Positions 20,500-30,399 of a stretch of 64,000 bases of DNA are shown piece after piece; position 1 is the first letter of the stretch, and each line of letters starts with the position of its first letter. Source of the DNA: Ambrosia x helenae. Lineage: Eukaryota > Streptophyta > Magnoliopsida > Asterales > Asteraceae. The DNA is taken from NCBI GenBank assembly GCA_030844895.1, contig CM061227.1:76496575-76560574 (forward strand), read 5' to 3'. The translations under genes and the position numbers were made by a program. Below the pieces are notes generated by a model. That model had not been told where the DNA came from. It was given only the letters and a program-made list of their open reading frames with translations, and searched no databases.

Positions 20500-23400
20500 A
20501 TGTGGAACTTTCCAACAACCCCTAGACCAACTCAAGCACCACAACAACAACAGATTCAAGATCCGTGGACAGTAGCGGCACAAAAGACTAGTCAACCATC
20601 ACAGCCGATCAATTATATGGCTATGACTAGTTCGGCACCACAACAAGTTGTTCAATCAGTACCACAACCGATTGATAACTATTGGGGAGTCGCAGCAGCA
20701 GCAGTCCATTCCCAGACGACCAACGCTATTTCTACTCTTATTCATGATCTATCTTCTGGAAGCGGCAATCGTCCACCGAAGTTAATGGACATGAAGGAGT
20801 ATAACACTTGGAAGACGAAGTTTAAGATTCATGTTGAGGGACAAGGACTTGAAGGAGCAGAAGCATGGCAAATGATTGTGAAGGGTTACGTTGCTCCTAT
20901 TCTAGAGAATACTGGAGAACCAATCCCTTTGGAGAATTTGGCGGATGACGAGAAGAAAAGGTTTGCTATAGAGAAGAAAGCATTTTCTCAGCTATCTCAT
21001 GCGATCAACACTGATTTATTACATCAGTTTGGATCGTGCACTACATCCAAACAACTTTGGGATGTACTGAGAAATCGTCATGATGGAAATGAGAAGACCA
21101 GGAAGCTTAGGATGGAGGAGCTTCGAAAGGAGTTTGAAAACTTCAGTTATATGGGTAATGAGACCTTAAAAGAGTTGGTTCCAAGGTACTGCCATTTGCT
21201 CACTGAACTGTCGAGCTATGAAATCAGCATTCCAATGACGGAATTAGTTGATAAATTTGCTGATGCATTACCACCCTATTGGAATCAACACATTGAAGTG
21301 TTAAAGGAGAAGGATGCTTACCAGTATTGGACCATTAATGAGTTCATCCAAAAGCTGGAAAACAAAGAGAGGGAGGAAAAGAGAAAAGCTAAGAGAGCTC
21401 AGATTCCACAGAATCCTGATTTATATGTGAGTGGAACATCTAACTCTCTTTCTGCTTCAAGCACCACATCTACTGTTGCACCTCACATAGCATGTGTGTC
21501 TAACATTGTTGAACCAACAAAAGCACCCATTAACTACCTTGCTCAAACTTCATCTTACACACCATCATACACACAACAACCATATCAAACACAAAACTTT
21601 ATTCCACCATTTTCACCATTACAACAAGCTGCATGCTATACTTCAAGTCAACAGCAACAACAACAACAATATCCTCAAGTGAACCAGATGCAGATTACTC
21701 AAGCACAATCAAGTCAAAACCCGATTGTGTTAGAGACATCAAACCTTAACAATGTGACTGTTGAAATTGCTCAACAGCATGTTGCTCTAGTATCTGCCAT
21801 GGTTGCTTCTTACAACGGTTTGGTAGCAAGTCAAATTGGTAACAATAATCTTACCAATGAGGACTATGCTCAAATCGATAAAGAGGAAATGGAGTTGATG
21901 GACATTCAGTGGGCTTTTGCAAGCATTATGAGAAGAGCCACTGATTTCATTCAGAAGACTGGTAGGACCGATCTCTCAACCTCTCCCAATACCACATACG
22001 GATTCAACAAAGCAAAGGTTACTTGCTTTAACTGTGGTGAAAAGGGACATTTTAAAAGGGAGTGCACACAACCAGCACAACAAGGTAACCGAAATCCTTT
22101 CAATTCTTCATACCAAAACCGACAAAACCAAAACCAGAATCAAGTGTCTTACAACAGTCCAAACATATCAAGCTTTCAACCACAAAATCAAAACACTTAC
22201 CAGAACCGTCAACAAAACAACAACACCAGACAATCCACAACACAAAACCAACCTCAACAAAACCCAAACCGAACTATTGTTCCTATTTCTACACCTAACA
22301 CACAAAACCAAAACCAAACTGATACTCAAAACCAAGCACTTGTCATCCAAAAGGATGAAGGTTTTGACTGGACTGGTATGCAATTGGGGGTAGAGGAAAT
22401 CACTGCTGGGAATGTTGCGTGTGTGGCACAGCAGATGAAGTTGGATGAGAATGAGGAAGTTGAAGAAGAGGTTGTGATTGAAAAGGTGTCAGAGTTAAAG
22501 ATTGAAGAAGTGAATGATGATGTGATTGCTGAAGGTGAAGACAAGAGATCGGGGATGATTCTTGATTCTGTCACCGATGTTGGAGATCAATATGACTCAG
22601 CTTACTCGGATATGGAGAGCGAATCTGATTCAGAGACTAGTGTGAATTCACTAGATGATGATATTTACCAACTGCTAGCTGAAGCTGACTTCCTGATGAC
22701 TCGCAAGTCATGTATGGTGGATGATGCATGCACCAAGATTGACTACTCCAAATTTTTTGCAGGAAAGGAAGCTCACTTTGCTCTAATGGCCATGACAGAA
22801 CCTCCTAAGCCGGTAAGTTCTGAAACTCAATCTTGTGTTAAATGTGAACAGTGTGCTGATTTTGAAAAACTGATTGATGAAAATAAGCTTCTCAAGGTTC
22901 AACTTGAGAGTGCAAAACTCAACTGTCAGATTTATCAAAAGGACTTAAAAGATTTCAACAAAGTTCTTGATGGTTATAAAAAGGATGTGTCAGAATTGAA
23001 AAAGACATTATCTATTAAACAACTTGCCATTAATAATTACATCAATGAAATGGAAAACACTAAATTAGAAATGGCAACCATCAAGTGCTTTGCGGAAAAA
23101 GTTAACAAGAAACTAGAAAGTTACAAGCACATTGCATACATAGTTGATCATATCATTGAAGAACCCTCCCAGACGAATAGTGCAAACTATAAGTCAGTTC
23201 CATCTCCGGTGTTGTTTGAGAATCACACTTTACATGCAATACCACCGGAGACTTTAATTCATCCTGATCCCACACCAGAAAATGAGCCTAACACTTCCAG
23301 TGTCGGGGATCCATATTCTGATGTGAGACCAGTATTGGGAAATAATGAGGGTGTGGTCGCTACTGATGATTCAGATGAAGAAGATGAATCATCTGAGACG

Positions 23401-24219
23401 GTTGAAAGTGATAGTGATATCCCTGAGGAAAATCATATAATCACTACTGAGCCAGTCTCACCGTCTCAGATAATTCATCCAATGGCAAATGCTCATCGCA
23501 AACATGAGAGTAAGAAAAATGATAAGTTTGTTGGTAAAAGTTTTGAAAAGGAAAAGGTTAAAAAAGTTGAGAAAAACGTGAGAAAACCGGTTGAAAAGAA
23601 AAATGAATTAAAATCTGAGAAAAACAATGATGTGAGCAATGAAGTGTGTGATAAACCTGTCAAAATCTTCTATCGGATGCAAGGCTCCGATAAGATTTTA
23701 TCTGATGATGAGTTTCCGATTAAGTTTGTCAATTCCACAAAAATCGAAAAGATCTGGCAGGAAAGTACGATTTGGTTCCCAAAATTTGAAAGGACCAACG
23801 ACATTCCTCAAGAGATTTTAGACAAAATTTATTCGGAAAAAGAAGCAAAGGTCAATGTCACACAGTTTGTTTTGCCTGTGCATAAAGAAAATAGTTTTAT
23901 TGAACCGACTTACTCGAAGGACCCAGCTCCTGAGAGTTTAAGGAGACAATGCATGGTCGATCGATATCCCATTGCTAGTTTTTCCAAGTCGCCGATCAAG
24001 GAAAACTACGAGGAATACCGTGCGTGTTATAAGTGCGGGGAACAGGGACATTTACTTGCCGCCTGCCCGTACGTACGACACAAAAGGCACGAGGTGGAAA
24101 TGAGGCAATATCATGAGTATCCGGTTGACAATTATGGCTATCAACAGAGACGGCATTTTCCCCAACAACATTTTTATAATCAAAACAATTTTTACAACAA
24201 GGGGAAAATCGTCCGATGA
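20500..24219 (+). CDS. SV2 Gag (UBN2 domain, two CCHC knuckles, coiled coil)
   Basis: 1239 residues from ATG 20500; SV3 has the same start (MWNFPTTPRP), which decides it over an upstream in-frame GTG. A Gln/Pro-rich head precedes the UBN2-type capsid domain (about 94-300, with EAWQMIVKGYV and LLHQFGSCTTSKQLWD). A Gln/Asn-rich linker follows, then CCHC knuckle 1 at about 509-522 (CFNCGEKGHFKREC), an acidic region (700-750), a coiled coil (about 785-870) and knuckle 2 at about 1176 (CYKCGEQGHLLAAC). Gag forms the particle and packages RNA. The frame ends 24217-24219, while similar sequence continues in the -1 frame to 24635, probably because one G is missing from the GGGG run at 24201-24204. 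No correctly phased slippery heptamer is seen. Confidence 0.9.
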   Translation: MWNFPTTPRPTQAPQQQQIQDPWTVAAQKTSQPSQPINYMAMTSSAPQQVVQSVPQPIDNYWGVAAAAVHSQTTNAISTLIHDLSSGSGNRPPKLMDMKEYNTWKTKFKIHVEGQGLEGAEAWQMIVKGYVAPILENTGEPIPLENLADDEKKRFAIEKKAFSQLSHAINTDLLHQFGSCTTSKQLWDVLRNRHDGNEKTRKLRMEELRKEFENFSYMGNETLKELVPRYCHLLTELSSYEISIPMTELVDKFADALPPYWNQHIEVLKEKDAYQYWTINEFIQKLENKEREEKRKAKRAQIPQNPDLYVSGTSNSLSASSTTSTVAPHIACVSNIVEPTKAPINYLAQTSSYTPSYTQQPYQTQNFIPPFSPLQQAACYTSSQQQQQQQYPQVNQMQITQAQSSQNPIVLETSNLNNVTVEIAQQHVALVSAMVASYNGLVASQIGNNNLTNEDYAQIDKEEMELMDIQWAFASIMRRATDFIQKTGRTDLSTSPNTTYGFNKAKVTCFNCGEKGHFKRECTQPAQQGNRNPFNSSYQNRQNQNQNQVSYNSPNISSFQPQNQNTYQNRQQNNNTRQSTTQNQPQQNPNRTIVPISTPNTQNQNQTDTQNQALVIQKDEGFDWTGMQLGVEEITAGNVACVAQQMKLDENEEVEEEVVIEKVSELKIEEVNDDVIAEGEDKRSGMILDSVTDVGDQYDSAYSDMESESDSETSVNSLDDDIYQLLAEADFLMTRKSCMVDDACTKIDYSKFFAGKEAHFALMAMTEPPKPVSSETQSCVKCEQCADFEKLIDENKLLKVQLESAKLNCQIYQKDLKDFNKVLDGYKKDVSELKKTLSIKQLAINNYINEMENTKLEMATIKCFAEKVNKKLESYKHIAYIVDHIIEEPSQTNSANYKSVPSPVLFENHTLHAIPPETLIHPDPTPENEPNTSSVGDPYSDVRPVLGNNEGVVATDDSDEEDESSETVESDSDIPEENHIITTEPVSPSQIIHPMANAHRKHESKKNDKFVGKSFEKEKVKKVEKNVRKPVEKKNELKSEKNNDVSNEVCDKPVKIFYRMQGSDKILSDDEFPIKFVNSTKIEKIWQESTIWFPKFERTNDIPQEILDKIYSEKEAKVNVTQFVLPVHKENSFIEPTYSKDPAPESLRRQCMVDRYPIASFSKSPIKENYEEYRACYKCGEQGHLLAACPYVRHKRHEVEMRQYHEYPVDNYGYQQRRHFPQQHFYNQNNFYNKGKIVR

Positions 24220-24635
24220 CGTATGATAAGCACAACCGGATGATCACTGATAAATCTGGTAAGAAACCTCAGATGAACTCAACTGCTGATACCAAAAAGG
24301 TCACTTCTAAACCTAATGGTAAACAATCAGTTGGACCTGTCTCTGTTAAATCAGAGAAGGTAACCAAGAAGGTTGCTTTTAAGGAAGAAGTAAAGAAACC
24401 GACTGAGACTTCAAAATCTCAGATTCAGATCTTGAAAAGATCTGAGCAATCTTGGTCATCTAAGGAATCTGAAGGAGCCTCTACTTCACAGAGCAAGAAG
24501 AATGAGAAAGAGAAAGTTGTTAGTAAGGAGAAAGGGGTTGAAGTAACCCAAGTTGTTTGTGATTCAAAAGACTCTTTGAAACAACCTGTTCAAAGACCCA
24601 AGACCAAACAGGCTTGGGTCCCCCGAAAGAACTAA
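24207..24635 (+). CDS. SV2 gag C-terminal tail in the -1 frame
   Basis: Lys/Ser/Glu-rich unstructured tail overlapping the gag end, finishing AWVPRKN then TAA (24633-24635). SV1 and SV3 end gag the same way, so this is the authentic gag C-terminus displaced by a one-base slip. The only ATG (24216) is probably fortuitous. A donor-like AAG|GTAACC lies at 24359/24360 in phase 0. Confidence 0.65.
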   Translation, partial: NRPMTYDKHNRMITDKSGKKPQMNSTADTKKVTSKPNGKQSVGPVSVKSEKVTKKVAFKEEVKKPTETSKSQIQILKRSEQSWSSKESEGASTSQSKKNEKEKVVSKEKGVEVTQVVCDSKDSLKQPVQRPKTKQAWVPRKN

Positions 24636-24657
24636 TTGATCTACTTTAAATGTGCAG
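24630..24657 (+). promoter_or_regulatory. Candidate branch point and 3' splice site at the SV2 gag-pol border
   Basis: AACTAAT, containing the gag stop TAA, is followed by a pyrimidine-rich stretch and TGTGCAG. Pol is open in phase 0 from 24658, with no ATG before the protease active site. Compare 2266-2288 and 55207-55231. Joining the phase-0 donor-like site at 24359 to this acceptor would fuse gag to pol in frame. Confidence 0.55.
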
Positions 24658-27600
24658 GGAGCTCCAGCTGGCCCTGTTAGCAGTCTATGGATTGTTGACA
24701 GTGGAGCTTCTGGTCACATGACAGGGGACCTCGCGCTACTCTTTGACATCAAAAACATTAACGGAGGTTATGTGGCATTTGCTGGAAATAAGGGAGGCTA
24801 CATTACTATGGAGGGTAGTGTAAGCAATGGGGTCGTAACATTTGAGCGGATTTCTTATGTGAAACAAATAGACTATAATTTGCTCAGTGTTAGTCAGATT
24901 TGTGATAAACAATTTTCAGTGTATTTTGATGACAAATCCTGTTATATCTTGAAACCTGGGTTTGAGTTACCAAAAGAGTGGGTGATGCTGAAGGCACCGA
25001 GAGTTAACAACTTGTATATTCTCGACATGTCTAAAGCAATGACCACCCATGGCCAAGTCACGTGTTTCCTCTCCAAGGCTACAGAAAAAGAATCCATTAT
25101 GTGGCATAGGAGAATGGGACACATCCATTTGAGAAAGATGAATCAGCTTGTGAAGAATGAACTTGTCACGGGAGTGAATGTCAAACACTTCCATCTGAAT
25201 GACAAGTGTATCAGTTGCAAGAAGGGCAAGCAGCACAAACAATCCCATAGACCAAAGAAAGTTAATTCTGTCGAGTTACCACTTGAACGTTTTCATATGG
25301 ATTTATTCGGTCCAGTCAGACGTAAAAGTCATGCCGGAGAGTTATACTGTCTTGTGGTGACTGATGATTATTCTAGATTTTCATGGGTAATGTTTTTGCA
25401 TCAGAAAAGCGACACTTTTGACAACTTGAAGGTTCTGTTTACACGTCTGGAGAATTTATATGGTCTGAAGATTAAAAGAATCCGGAGTGACAATGGGACG
25501 GAGTTTAAAAATGCTCAGATGGAGGATCTTTGTGCAAACAAAGGAATTCATCATGAATATAGTGCTCCGTACACACCCCAACAGAACGGTGTCGCAGAGA
25601 GAAAGAACATGACTCTTATAGAGACGGCGAGAACTATGCTTGCGGATTCAAATCTTCCAGTCATGTTCTGGAACGAAGCTATTTACGCGGCATGCTATAC
25701 TCTTAACCGTGTTTTGACAGTGAAGAAGTTTGGCAAGACTTCTTATGAGCTGTTGAACCGTCGCAAGCCGAATCTTGAGTATCTAGAACCATTTGGTGCC
25801 CCATGTACAATGCTGAATCCTTCGGAAAAGTTTGCACCAAAGGCTGAAGAAGGTTATTTTGTTGGATATGCAACCCCATTAAAACGGGTATTCAACAAAA
25901 GAACTAGAAAAGTCGAGGAGTGGGCTAATGTCGAAGTTCAAAGATATACACAAAATGTACAGGGTGGAGGACCAGATTGGATGTTTGATTACAAAGATTT
26001 CTTTGAATCATTCAATCTAGATAGCATGGTTGAAGAAGCTGTACTTCGATTATACTACGAGGTCGAAAACGCTGTAACTTCACCGTTAGTGTGTCCGATC
26101 ACGGTAAACTCCCAAGCAGCTTCTAATGATGCCACTGCTCCTGTATTGGAAGAAGAAGTGTTCCAAGAAGCTTCTACATCGCTTAATTCATCCGAATCAG
26201 AATACGAAGACGATGATGCAACAAGTGAAGCTATTCTGGACAATGCTACAGTGACACCACCAGTGAACCCATCTACTACTGATGCGTCAACATCGAATGT
26301 GGGTAATGATCTGGATTCTACAGAGAATTTGACAACTCAGACGGGAGTACAAGTACCTGATTATCCGGAATCTCGGATACATCGGATACACCCGCTTGAA
26401 CAAGTTATTGGTGATCCTGGTAGCAGTGTGATGACAAGAGGACAGCTGAAGAATGCTCAAGCACCAGAAAACATTGGCAATCTTGCTTTATATGCCAAAA
26501 TTCAGAAATCTGGTTTTCAGAATGACTGGTCATTTGCTTGTTATGTTTCGCAGGTCGAGCCGCGGACATACAAGGATGCTCTTTTGGATGACGCCTGGGT
26601 GGAAGCAATGCAGGAAGAGTTATTACAATTCCAGAAACTTGGTGTATGGACCCTGACTGATTTACCTCCTGGAAGGAAGAAGATAGGCACTAAATGGGTG
26701 TTTAAGTGCAAGAAAGATGATAGAGGAGTCATTGTGCGAAACAAAGCTCGTTTGGTGGTTCAAGGTTTCCATCAGGTTGAAGGAATCGACTATAATGAAA
26801 TCTATGCACCGGTTGCACGCTTAGAGGCTATTCGCATGTTTCTAGCGTTTGCATCATGGAAAAAGTTTAAGGTGTATCAGATGGATGTAAAGAGCGCTTT
26901 TCTTTATGGTGTGGTCAAAGAGGAAGTTTACGTTGGTCAACCACCGGGCTTTGAAGACCCAATCCACCGGGATAAGGTTTATGTTTTAAACAAAGCACTG
27001 TATGGTTTGCACCAAGCTCCGAGGCAATGGTATGAGGAGCTGAGCACGTATCTTCTCTCGAAAGGATTCAAACGTGGATTGGTTGACTGCACCCTGTTTA
27101 CGAAAAGATCAGGAGATGACTTGCTTCTAGTACAAATTTATGTTGATGACATTATTTTCGGGTCTACTAATGAACTTCTGTGCAGGGAATTTGAACAAGT
27201 TATGCAGGAGAAGTTCGAGATGAGCGCTATGGGGGAAATGCAGTTTTTCCTCGGCTTGCAGGTGGAGCAAAGACCAACGGGGATCTTTATTCACCAAACC
27301 AAATACGTATCTGAAGTCTTGAGCCGGTTCCAGATGGACGATTCCAAGCCGATGGATACCCCCATACAACCTAATCACGGGATTGGAGTTGACCTTAAGG
27401 GGGAGCTGACAGATCCATTTACATTCAGAGCAATCATCGGATCTCTGATGTACCTAACAGCGTCTAGGCCTGATATAATGTTCGCGACATGTCTTTGTGC
27501 TCGTTATCAATCGAAGCCGAAACAAAGTCATTTAGCAGCCGTGAAGCGTATCCTTAGATATCTGAAGGGTTGTCCATCAAAAGGACTATGGTACCCTCAT

Positions 27601-28086
27601 GATGATAATTTTGACCTAATCGCTTTTAGTGATGCAGATTGGGGCGGCTGTGACAAAGACAGCAAATCCACAACGGCTGGATGTCAGTTTATGGGGAGCA
27701 GGCTCGTGACCTGGCAATGCAAGAAACAAACCGCAGTTGCACTATCCACATGTGAAGCAGAATATGTTTCAGCATCGAGTTGCTGCTCACAGGTTCTTTG
27801 GATCCAACAGCAGATGGTGGATTACGGTTTGCAATTTCTTAAAACCCCTATTTACTGTGATAATGAGGCCGCAATCGCATTAACAAAAGACTTAGTAAAT
27901 CACTCAAAGGCTAAACATATCCGGATTAAATATCATTTTATCCGTGATTGTTATGCTAAAGAGTTGATCGATATGGTCAAAATCCACACTGATTACCAAC
28001 GCGCAGATCTTTTTACGAAAGCTTTTGACAAATCCAGATTTGATTATCTTTTAAAAGCTAATGGTATTAAAGAAAAACAAGACTGA
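24658..28086 (+). CDS. SV2 Pol polyprotein (protease-integrase-RT-RNase H), intact
   Basis: 1142 codons open from the base after TGTGCAG. Protease active site DSGAS at about residue 14. Gag-pre-integrase with HLRKMNQLVKNEL and CISCKKGKQHKQ at about 160-195. Integrase core with MDLFGP (about 214), RSDNGTEF (about 277) and QNGVAERKN (about 313). RT with VKSAFLYG and YVDDIIFG (about 828). RNase H with SDADWGGC (about 990) and STCEAEY (about 1030). All catalytic motifs read normally and no stop is seen. Integrase preceding RT places it in Ty1/copia. The first in-frame ATG follows the DSGAS motif, so expression needs splicing or another route from gag. Confidence 0.95.
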   Translation, partial: GAPAGPVSSLWIVDSGASGHMTGDLALLFDIKNINGGYVAFAGNKGGYITMEGSVSNGVVTFERISYVKQIDYNLLSVSQICDKQFSVYFDDKSCYILKPGFELPKEWVMLKAPRVNNLYILDMSKAMTTHGQVTCFLSKATEKESIMWHRRMGHIHLRKMNQLVKNELVTGVNVKHFHLNDKCISCKKGKQHKQSHRPKKVNSVELPLERFHMDLFGPVRRKSHAGELYCLVVTDDYSRFSWVMFLHQKSDTFDNLKVLFTRLENLYGLKIKRIRSDNGTEFKNAQMEDLCANKGIHHEYSAPYTPQQNGVAERKNMTLIETARTMLADSNLPVMFWNEAIYAACYTLNRVLTVKKFGKTSYELLNRRKPNLEYLEPFGAPCTMLNPSEKFAPKAEEGYFVGYATPLKRVFNKRTRKVEEWANVEVQRYTQNVQGGGPDWMFDYKDFFESFNLDSMVEEAVLRLYYEVENAVTSPLVCPITVNSQAASNDATAPVLEEEVFQEASTSLNSSESEYEDDDATSEAILDNATVTPPVNPSTTDASTSNVGNDLDSTENLTTQTGVQVPDYPESRIHRIHPLEQVIGDPGSSVMTRGQLKNAQAPENIGNLALYAKIQKSGFQNDWSFACYVSQVEPRTYKDALLDDAWVEAMQEELLQFQKLGVWTLTDLPPGRKKIGTKWVFKCKKDDRGVIVRNKARLVVQGFHQVEGIDYNEIYAPVARLEAIRMFLAFASWKKFKVYQMDVKSAFLYGVVKEEVYVGQPPGFEDPIHRDKVYVLNKALYGLHQAPRQWYEELSTYLLSKGFKRGLVDCTLFTKRSGDDLLLVQIYVDDIIFGSTNELLCREFEQVMQEKFEMSAMGEMQFFLGLQVEQRPTGIFIHQTKYVSEVLSRFQMDDSKPMDTPIQPNHGIGVDLKGELTDPFTFRAIIGSLMYLTASRPDIMFATCLCARYQSKPKQSHLAAVKRILRYLKGCPSKGLWYPHDDNFDLIAFSDADWGGCDKDSKSTTAGCQFMGSRLVTWQCKKQTAVALSTCEAEYVSASSCCSQVLWIQQQMVDYGLQFLKTPIYCDNEAAIALTKDLVNHSKAKHIRIKYHFIRDCYAKELIDMVKIHTDYQRADLFTKAFDKSRFDYLLKANGIKEKQD

Positions 28087-29474
28087 TCACCACCTCAGTC
28101 TATCACTTTTTAGTTTAAATTTTTACTGCTTTTCAGAAAAATTTCAAAAATCCAAAAACATTGAAAAATTTTAAAATCCATAAAAATTAGAAAATTTCTT
28201 TGCTGACTGCTATATCTTCTTCCCTTAGATTAATGCCGTCAGATTTCTGTGAACAAACGATATCTGGGCAGTCACATATTTGAAATGCTCCAGCTTATCC
28301 TTGGGAACAGTAAATTCGAAAATCTATAAAAATCCGAAAATTCTAAAATGATTTCCTGGAGTATAAAGGGAAATGATAGTACATCAGTGGGGATCTGACA
28401 CATTCTAAATAATGTAATGCTATATAGGGCGTGTGTCTGAGTCTGTGCGATGTGCTGATAGGCTTCGTAGACCTATTACTGCGTGCCTGATACATACATA
28501 TCAAACGATTTGTTGTGTGGATGAACTCCTCATGGGCATATGGTCTTAGTACCGTAATTTCGTTTGATAGGGTATTTGTACAAAACTCGGAGGTTTAGGG
28601 TCGTTATGTTATTAGTTGTCTGGGGATAGCCTCTCTGATCTTCTGCTGTAAGTCATTACGGACCTAGATCAGACAGGGTGTCTTTATAAAAGAGCTATAT
28701 GCCAAATCCTAAAGTTACCGAATTGAGGAACTTTCCATGTTATATGATAATCAAAGATTATCTATTACATCGTATTGATCATTGATGCAAATCATGATTA
28801 ATATCAGTACTCAACCTGGTATAGTGCATATGTTACTCTGCTGCATTAATTTGCTGACCTGTATACCTCTATGCATTATATCTTGTACAATTACAGACAA
28901 CGAAAGCATAATCACGCTTTACAATGAGTCTTTGTGCATTTACTTCTTGATACGGGAGTATGTCGTGTGCGTGGGAACCACAGACAATTGAGTTTATACT
29001 ATAAATATCAGTATCAGTATAAAGCATGCACAAAAGTCTGCATGTGAGTTTATGTGGATCACAATATCAGCAATTGCCAGATCACACATTGTCTTTAATG
29101 ATAATAATTTCAAAAAGATCAACGGTGTGATCAGATTTCTCATAAACTGATATGATCCCTTTACCGGAATCACAAAAACATTTACAGTTTTTCATTTATA
29201 TTTCTGCATTTTATTTTCTCGTCAAAAATTACAAAACTCAAAAAGATTTTAGGTGTGTTTTAGCATAAACTTTAGAAAATCCAAAAAGATTTTTCTTTTT
29301 CATCTTATTTTTGATAACTGATGGTGGTTGATGTCGATTTTCTAAAACCTGGTACACCAATTGAGTTTTGTGATCTTTAAAATGTGAAAATATGATGATT
29401 GGATGCTTAAAAGTTGAGAAATAATTGAACTGGGATTCGTTTTTGAGATTTGGAAAATTTTCAAAAAATTCCAT
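28087..29474 (+). other. SV2 post-pol spacer with a conserved non-coding block
   Basis: No ORF of note. About 28340-28990 is clearly related to 55690-56340 in SV3 (shared runs such as CATATGGTCTTAGTACC, GTCTGGGGATAGCCT, ACGGACCTAGATCAG and a GATAATC-AAA-GATTATC hairpin). At about 29240-29290 the phrase GGTGTGTTTTAGCATAAACT is also shared with SV3. Function unknown; conservation without coding capacity suggests an RNA-level role. Confidence 0.7.
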
Positions 29475-29680
29475 TTTACATTCGCCCATTCATTTGGTCG
29501 AATGAGGAATTTTTCCAGCTCTTTCGAACGAATTGAACGGGCGAAGGAGAGAGTTCTTGAACTTATGTTCATTCGAACCCTTTTGCCTCATTCGAACCCT
29601 TTCAGTAGGGTCGAAGGAGCCAAAAGCTTCTCCTTCGCATGAACAAAACGGGCGAAGGAGACTGTCTATATAAGGCTTTC
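29475..29680 (+). promoter_or_regulatory. U3-like motif array with TATA box upstream of the third ORF
   Basis: Repeats of TTCGAACCC, GGTCGAA and GGGCGAAGGAG, the motif set of the SV2 LTR U3, lead to TATATAAGG at 29667-29675. It resembles a second, internal LTR-type promoter about 730 nt before the third-ORF ATG. Inferred from composition and order, not shown. Confidence 0.5.
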
Positions 29681-30399
29681 CAGCTCATTCGACCCTCATT
29701 TATTTTCTCTCAGATTTTTCTCATAAAGTCACTTTGTTGCCTGATTGTTTTGCAATATACCATTGTGTTCGCTTTCATCTACTGATCCTTTTGCTATATT
29801 TGTTTCAGGTTAACATCCATTTTACAAGGATTAATCGTTGTTTTTCGATTCGAGCCCTAAATTTCTAAAATCTGCTTTAAACATCTTTATTGTTTCAATT
29901 GATGATTTAGATTCATAATATGTGTGTTTTAGGGGGAGAAGAACTGAAAATCTAGGCTTCACAAACATCAGATTGATGTCATTGATCAATACCCAGTTCG
30001 AACCCTAGTTTTCAAATAAAAACACACATATAATGAACTTTGAATGATTTTGTTTGGTTTAAAAGCTTAATCGGCATGTGTAGGATCTGTTGCAATCAAA
30101 TAAACATGTTCAGATCATGTTAATTTCATTATTGAAATTTTGAATTTTGATCAGTTACCTTCGCCCCCAATCGAATGGGCGAAGGAAATAAATTTTGGTC
30201 GAAGGAGATTTATACTGGTCGAATGAAACATTTTATCAAAATTTCTACATTCGAACCACTATATTTTACATTCGTACCTTGCTATTTTCTCATTCGCACT
30301 CCCGACTGGGCGAATGAGAATATGTGTTACAAAATTTTTCAATTTTGATATTTTAACAATTTTTAACATGTGTTTTGTTTTGTTTTGCAGATTTTAAAC
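29681..30399 (+). promoter_or_regulatory. Leader-like region of the third ORF, ending in a 3' splice site
   Basis: AT-rich, with a polypurine-like AGGGGGAGA (29932-29940), a GGTCGAA/GGGCGAA array (30160-30320), and a T/G-rich tract ending TTTTGCAG at 30390, nine nt before the ATG. It parallels the gag leader at 19886-20499. A donor-like CAG|GTTAAC is at about 29808. Confidence 0.5.

Noticed and set aside
24196..24219. Programmed -1 ribosomal frameshift at the end of SV2 gag
   Set aside because: The tail is in the -1 frame, but the GGGGAAAA run is out of phase for an X-XXY-YYZ heptamer. A one-base loss in a homopolymer explains it more simply.
24652..24657. Translation start of SV2 pol at 24652
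   Set aside because: The codon is GTG, lies inside the conserved TGTGCAG, and is not an ATG in any of the three elements. Pol more likely begins by splicing.
28782..28991. Small ORF in the SV2 conserved block
   Set aside because: The matching block in SV3 is not open in this frame, so conservation is not protein-driven.
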